Part shown: in pieces, positions 61,093 to 64,000 of the stretch
Numbering within the stretch: the stretch's first letter is position 1
How the letters are laid out: every line of letters starts with the position of its first letter
Source of the DNA: Treponema berlinense
Lineage (GTDB): Bacteria > Spirochaetota > Spirochaetia > Treponematales > Treponemataceae
Length of the DNA: 64,000 nucleotides
Assembly (NCBI RefSeq): GCF_900167025.1
Contig: NZ_FUXC01000002.1
Span: forward strand, 248,001-312,000
Direction: 5' to 3'
The notes under the pieces: model-generated
Told to the model about the DNA's origin: nothing
Database searches by the model: none
What the model saw: the letters and a program-made list of their open reading frames with translations, nothing else
Translations under genes and position numbers: made by a program

Positions 61093-62253
61093 ATGAAAAA
61101 ATTTACTAAAATTTCAGCTGCATTGGCAGCTATGGTTCTTGTGCTTTCATTTGCAGGATGCAGTGACGGCGGAAGTTCTAATGGGGACGAAATTGTTGGA
61201 GGTTCTTCTTCAGGAAGCGGAAGTGGTTCGTCATCGTCAGGGGATTCTTCTGGCTCACAGTCAGGCTCGGAAAGCGGTTCTGGCTCATCGTCAGGCGGAA
61301 GTTCTTCATCTGAAAGTGGTTCGGGCAGTTCGTCAGGTTCAGGCTCTTCTAGTGGCTCGTCATCGGGCGGAAGTTCTTCATCTGGAAGTGGTTCGTCAGG
61401 TTCGGAAAGTGATGATGACTGGAAAACAATTCTTCCTTCTTCACAAGGCGAAAACCCGCTTTCTGGAAATTCTTATTCCTATGAAAAAAATAACGGTTCA
61501 AAGAAGATTTCAATCGTATTTACAGAAGACACAGCTGTGGAAACCGAAATAGAAGTAGAATCAGAAAGCGGAAAATCAGAATCATATGTTACTGAATATA
61601 AATACACTTACAATGCCGACAAAGGTCTTCTTTATTTAAAGGTTGTATCTTGGACTGTTGACGGCGAAAAAATTACTTCGTCAGATGAGTTCTTCGAGTT
61701 TGCCGCAAGAGAGTTTGACATGACGGTTGAAGAAGCAAGAGAATTGCTGGCAGATTATAATTTTTTTGAAGGCTATGAAACAAGAAACTGCTTTAAAAAA
61801 GACGAGAGCACAGTTGTTTTTGGCGACTATTTCGGTGGAAAAATTACTGATGGTGAATTCAACTGCTATATTTCTGGTGGTAGTATAGAGCTTGACGATG
61901 GAATTACTGTCGAAAACTACGCAACTGGCGAAGAATATGAATATTGGGACGGAGAGTTTGCTTCGGACAAGAAGACTTTTATTTTCTCTAATGAGGAGAA
62001 TGTGCAAGTTTCGGGCTCTTGGTCAACTGTTGTAAATACATCAAAAACATTGAAAGAGTTGTATGAAGAAACTAAATCGTATAGCAACAGAAAGGCTGAA
62101 AGCAATGGATATATCCTTGTAAAATTTTCAAAACTTTCTAGCGAGATGCAGGCCTCACCGTTCAATATGGATACTAATTCGTCATATAAATTCATCTTTG
62201 ATACAAATCCAAAGGATTTTACGAAGACAAATTTATCTGTAAAACAGTTTTAA
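61093..62253 (+). CDS. Ser/Gly-rich surface lipoprotein, unknown function
   Basis: A 386-residue predicted lipoprotein. Signal peptide 1-22 with lipobox SFAGC (Cys 23). Residues 28-112 are almost only Ser and Gly with Glu, a flexible stalk. The C-terminal globular part (115-386) is acidic and beta-rich with four visible Cys-poor repeats of Tyr/Glu-rich strands; no family is recognised. GGAG precedes ATG 61093. The promoter carries a nine-G tract. The stalk DNA repeats itself (for example a 19-bp identical segment at 61294 and 61366). Confidence 0.8.
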   Translation: MKKFTKISAALAAMVLVLSFAGCSDGGSSNGDEIVGGSSSGSGSGSSSSGDSSGSQSGSESGSGSSSGGSSSSESGSGSSSGSGSSSGSSSGGSSSSGSGSSGSESDDDWKTILPSSQGENPLSGNSYSYEKNNGSKKISIVFTEDTAVETEIEVESESGKSESYVTEYKYTYNADKGLLYLKVVSWTVDGEKITSSDEFFEFAAREFDMTVEEARELLADYNFFEGYETRNCFKKDESTVVFGDYFGGKITDGEFNCYISGGSIELDDGITVENYATGEEYEYWDGEFASDKKTFIFSNEENVQVSGSWSTVVNTSKTLKELYEETKSYSNRKAESNGYILVKFSKLSSEMQASPFNMDTNSSYKFIFDTNPKDFTKTNLSVKQF

Positions 62254-62265
62254 TCTATAGACTAA

Positions 62266-62318
62266 AAAAGCCAGCGGTGTTTTGAGTAATTTCAAAATTA
62301 CCGCTGGCTTTTTTTTGT
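62266..62318 (+). terminator. Intrinsic terminator of the lipoprotein gene
   Basis: AAGCCAGCGGT pairs with ACCGCTGGCTT, long T run. Confidence 0.9.
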
Positions 62319-62332
62319 TGAGCGTGATAAAA

Positions 62333-62370
62333 AAAACTCCGTGCCAGTTTTAATGACACGGAGTTTTTTT
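62333..62370. terminator. Second, bidirectional terminator before argS
   Basis: AACTCCGTG pairs with CACGGAGTT; A residues precede and T residues follow. It can serve argS on the minus strand. Confidence 0.8.
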
Positions 62371-62445
62371 ATGTTTATTTTGTTTTTTCTGTCATGGGGC
62401 TGTCTTTTGTTGAAGAATTACCAGCTTTAAGGACAGCCTAGAATA

Positions 62446-64000
62446 TTACATTTTAGCAAGATATGGCACTAGGACAAGGTTCATTGCTTCTTTTAAAACC
62501 TGTAAGGTTGCCTTTGCGAGCGTGAGACGCGCTTTTTTTGTGTTTTCATCTTCTGCCGAAAGAATCGGACAGTTCTGGTAGAATTTTGCAAAGAGCTTTG
62601 AAATATCGTAAAGATATGCTGCAACTACAGACGGATCCTTGTTTGCGGCTGCCTTTGCAATTACCTGAGGATATTCACCAAGGCGTTTTGAAAGATCCCA
62701 TTCTTCCGCTGCTTTTAAGAATACCGCTGCGTCTTTTGCTTCGAGCGGAGAGATTCCGTCGTTTTCTGCTTTTCTTAAAATCGAAGCAATGCGCGCTCCC
62801 ATGTACTGCAAATAAGGGCCTGTGTTTCCGTTAAAACTCAAGCTTTCTTCAGGATTAAAAATCATGTCTTTTACAGGACTTACCTGAATCAAATAATAGT
62901 GAAGGGCGGCCAGGGCAACTTTTTCTGCTACATCGTCCGCATCATCAACATCATCTTCCCGGCCGCGCTCTTTAATTGCCTTGAGGGCATCTGCGTGCAG
63001 AGAGTCGATAAGGTCGTCTGCATCTACAACTGTTCCTTCGCGGCTCTTCATTCTTCCGTTTGGCAAATTTACAAGACCGTAGCTCAAGTGGTAGAGCTTG
63101 TTTGCCCATTCAAAGCCAAGTTTTTTAAGAATATAGAATAAAACCTTGAAGTGGAAAATCTGTTCAGAAGCAACGACGTAAATCAGCTGGTTGAACGGCC
63201 AGTCGTTGTGTCTGCTGATTGCAGTTCCAATATCCTGGGTTATGTAAACAGAAGTTCCGTCTTTTCTTAAGAGAACTTTTTCGTGGTCTTCACCGTCTTT
63301 TCCTTTTCCGACTGCTTCTGTCACATCAACTCTTACAGAACCATCTTCCGCCTTAAAGAAAATGCCTTTTTCCAGACCTTTTGCAATTTCGTCCTTGCCC
63401 TTAAGGTATGTTTCGCTTTCAAAATAGAATTTATCAAAACTGACGCCTGTTCTTTTGTAAGTTTCGTTTACTCCGTTAAAAGTCCAGTCGTTCATTGTCT
63501 TCCAAAGCGCGCGAATTTCTGGATCGCCTGCTTCCCATTTTACCAGCATTTCTTCTGCCTGCTGCTGTGCCTGAGGATGGGCGGTTTCCGGCTTGTCTTT
63601 TTCGCCTTTTAAGTATTTTTCAAATTCAACATAGCACTGACCTACAAAGTGGTCGCCTTTCATTCCGAGAGTTTCTGGAGTGTCGCCGTTTTTTTCGTGG
63701 AAAAGCTTGTAGGCCAGCATGGACTTGCAGATGTGAATTCCGCGGTTATTTATAATATTTACCTTGTAAACTTCGGCACCTGCTTTTTTTAAGATTCTGC
63801 TTACAGATTCGCCGAGAGCATCGTTTCTCATGTGCCCCAGGTGCAGCGGTTTATTTGTGTTTGGAGAAGAGAACTCCACCATGATTTTTTCGCCTTCCAG
63901 CAGGGGCTTTCCGTTTTCTCCAAGAGAGCCGTAAGAATCTTTTTCATCTTCTATTTTTGAAAGGATTGAAGCGAGGGCCTTTTCTTTGTCGAGTTTTACA
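62446..64000 (-). CDS. argS: Arginyl-tRNA synthetase, C-terminal part (cut by window edge)
   Basis: The frame is open to base 64000; about 517 residues are visible, the N-terminal part being outside. The HIGH-type motif is in SPNTNKPLHLGHMR, a KMSK-like loop in GRMKSREGTVVD, and a C-terminal DALR anticodon domain with GNTGPYLQYMGARI. It charges tRNA-Arg. Ends just before a terminator pair. Confidence 0.95.
   Translation of the reverse strand, partial: VKLDKEKALASILSKIEDEKDSYGSLGENGKPLLEGEKIMVEFSSPNTNKPLHLGHMRNDALGESVSRILKKAGAEVYKVNIINNRGIHICKSMLAYKLFHEKNGDTPETLGMKGDHFVGQCYVEFEKYLKGEKDKPETAHPQAQQQAEEMLVKWEAGDPEIRALWKTMNDWTFNGVNETYKRTGVSFDKFYFESETYLKGKDEIAKGLEKGIFFKAEDGSVRVDVTEAVGKGKDGEDHEKVLLRKDGTSVYITQDIGTAISRHNDWPFNQLIYVVASEQIFHFKVLFYILKKLGFEWANKLYHLSYGLVNLPNGRMKSREGTVVDADDLIDSLHADALKAIKERGREDDVDDADDVAEKVALAALHYYLIQVSPVKDMIFNPEESLSFNGNTGPYLQYMGARIASILRKAENDGISPLEAKDAAVFLKAAEEWDLSKRLGEYPQVIAKAAANKDPSVVAAYLYDISKLFAKFYQNCPILSAEDENTKKARLTLAKATLQVLKEAMNLVLVPYLAKM

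Noticed and set aside
61180-61420. CRISPR-like repeats
   Set aside because: The repeats are in-frame Ser/Gly codons of the lipoprotein stalk, without constant spacers.

Overview
The window is chromosomal DNA of a host-associated Treponema-like spirochaete. Three things point there. Flagellar rod genes flgF-flgG-rod-binding protein are led by a sigma-28-type promoter. The order rpsP-khpA-rimM-trmD-rplS-(FliK-like)-(FlhB C-terminal homologue)-small protein-yraN matches, from memory, the treponemal arrangement. There are also loosely lipoboxed lipoproteins and conserved treponemal proteins of unknown function. The DNA is AT-rich and densely coding, on both strands, with many short convergent or divergent units separated by intrinsic terminators.

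Layout. 1-1844: end of a sensor kinase and its sigma-54-activating response regulator. 1913-5226 (minus): J-domain protein, glgC, GGDEF/EAL protein. 5516-7679: flagellar rod operon. 7683-8941 (minus): pyrE and cdd. 9047-15916: small lipoprotein, leuB, a spirochaetal unknown, a YfiH/laccase-domain protein and a fused FeoA-FeoB iron transporter. 15980-20423 (minus): SIMPL protein, a TSCPD protein and sufCBD. 20534-22399 (minus): a six-TM chemoreceptor. 22833-28669: malQ, a small membrane protein, a split chromate-type transporter, deoD, and manA with a sugar nucleotidyltransferase. 28906-35335: thrA, a small remnant gene, mutS2, rsgA. 35379-35949: tRNA-Glu and tRNA-Gln plus a 200-bp tandem duplication. 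36097-42182: HAD phosphatase, EF-G, tRNA-Leu(GAG), an orphan MsmX/UgpC-type ATPase, an SDR and a VUT-family transporter. 42387-48206: hybrid histidine kinase, RNB ribonuclease, lysC. 48474-53692: ribosomal/tRNA-modification operon running into flagellar-export-related and small unknown genes. 53678-60824: tatD, tRNA-Leu(TAA), pgi, a WYL regulator, sufU, a cation-efflux protein, sufS. 61093-64000: a Ser/Gly-rich lipoprotein and the end of argS.

Fe-S assembly is complete but split: scaffold and ATPase genes (sufCBD) in one place, cysteine desulfurase and sulfur-transfer protein (sufS, sufU) 37 kb away. Iron uptake (feoAB) lies close to sufCBD. Central sugar and glycogen metabolism (glgC, malQ, pgi, manA) and aspartate-family amino-acid synthesis (thrA, lysC) are spread over the window.

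The most unusual signals are non-coding. (1) A family of GC-rich intergenic elements is built from strings of short perfect hairpins, often with 3-nt loops; they share geometry but not sequence. (2) A nine-G homopolymer lies between the -35 and -10 boxes of a surface-lipoprotein promoter, the arrangement of a phase-variable switch. (3) At least eight genes have a -10 box only 6-9 nt before the start codon and no Shine-Dalgarno, implying leaderless mRNAs. (4) A tandem duplication copies the 3' tail of tRNA-Glu with its terminator. I see no CRISPR array, insertion sequence, prophage or defence island.
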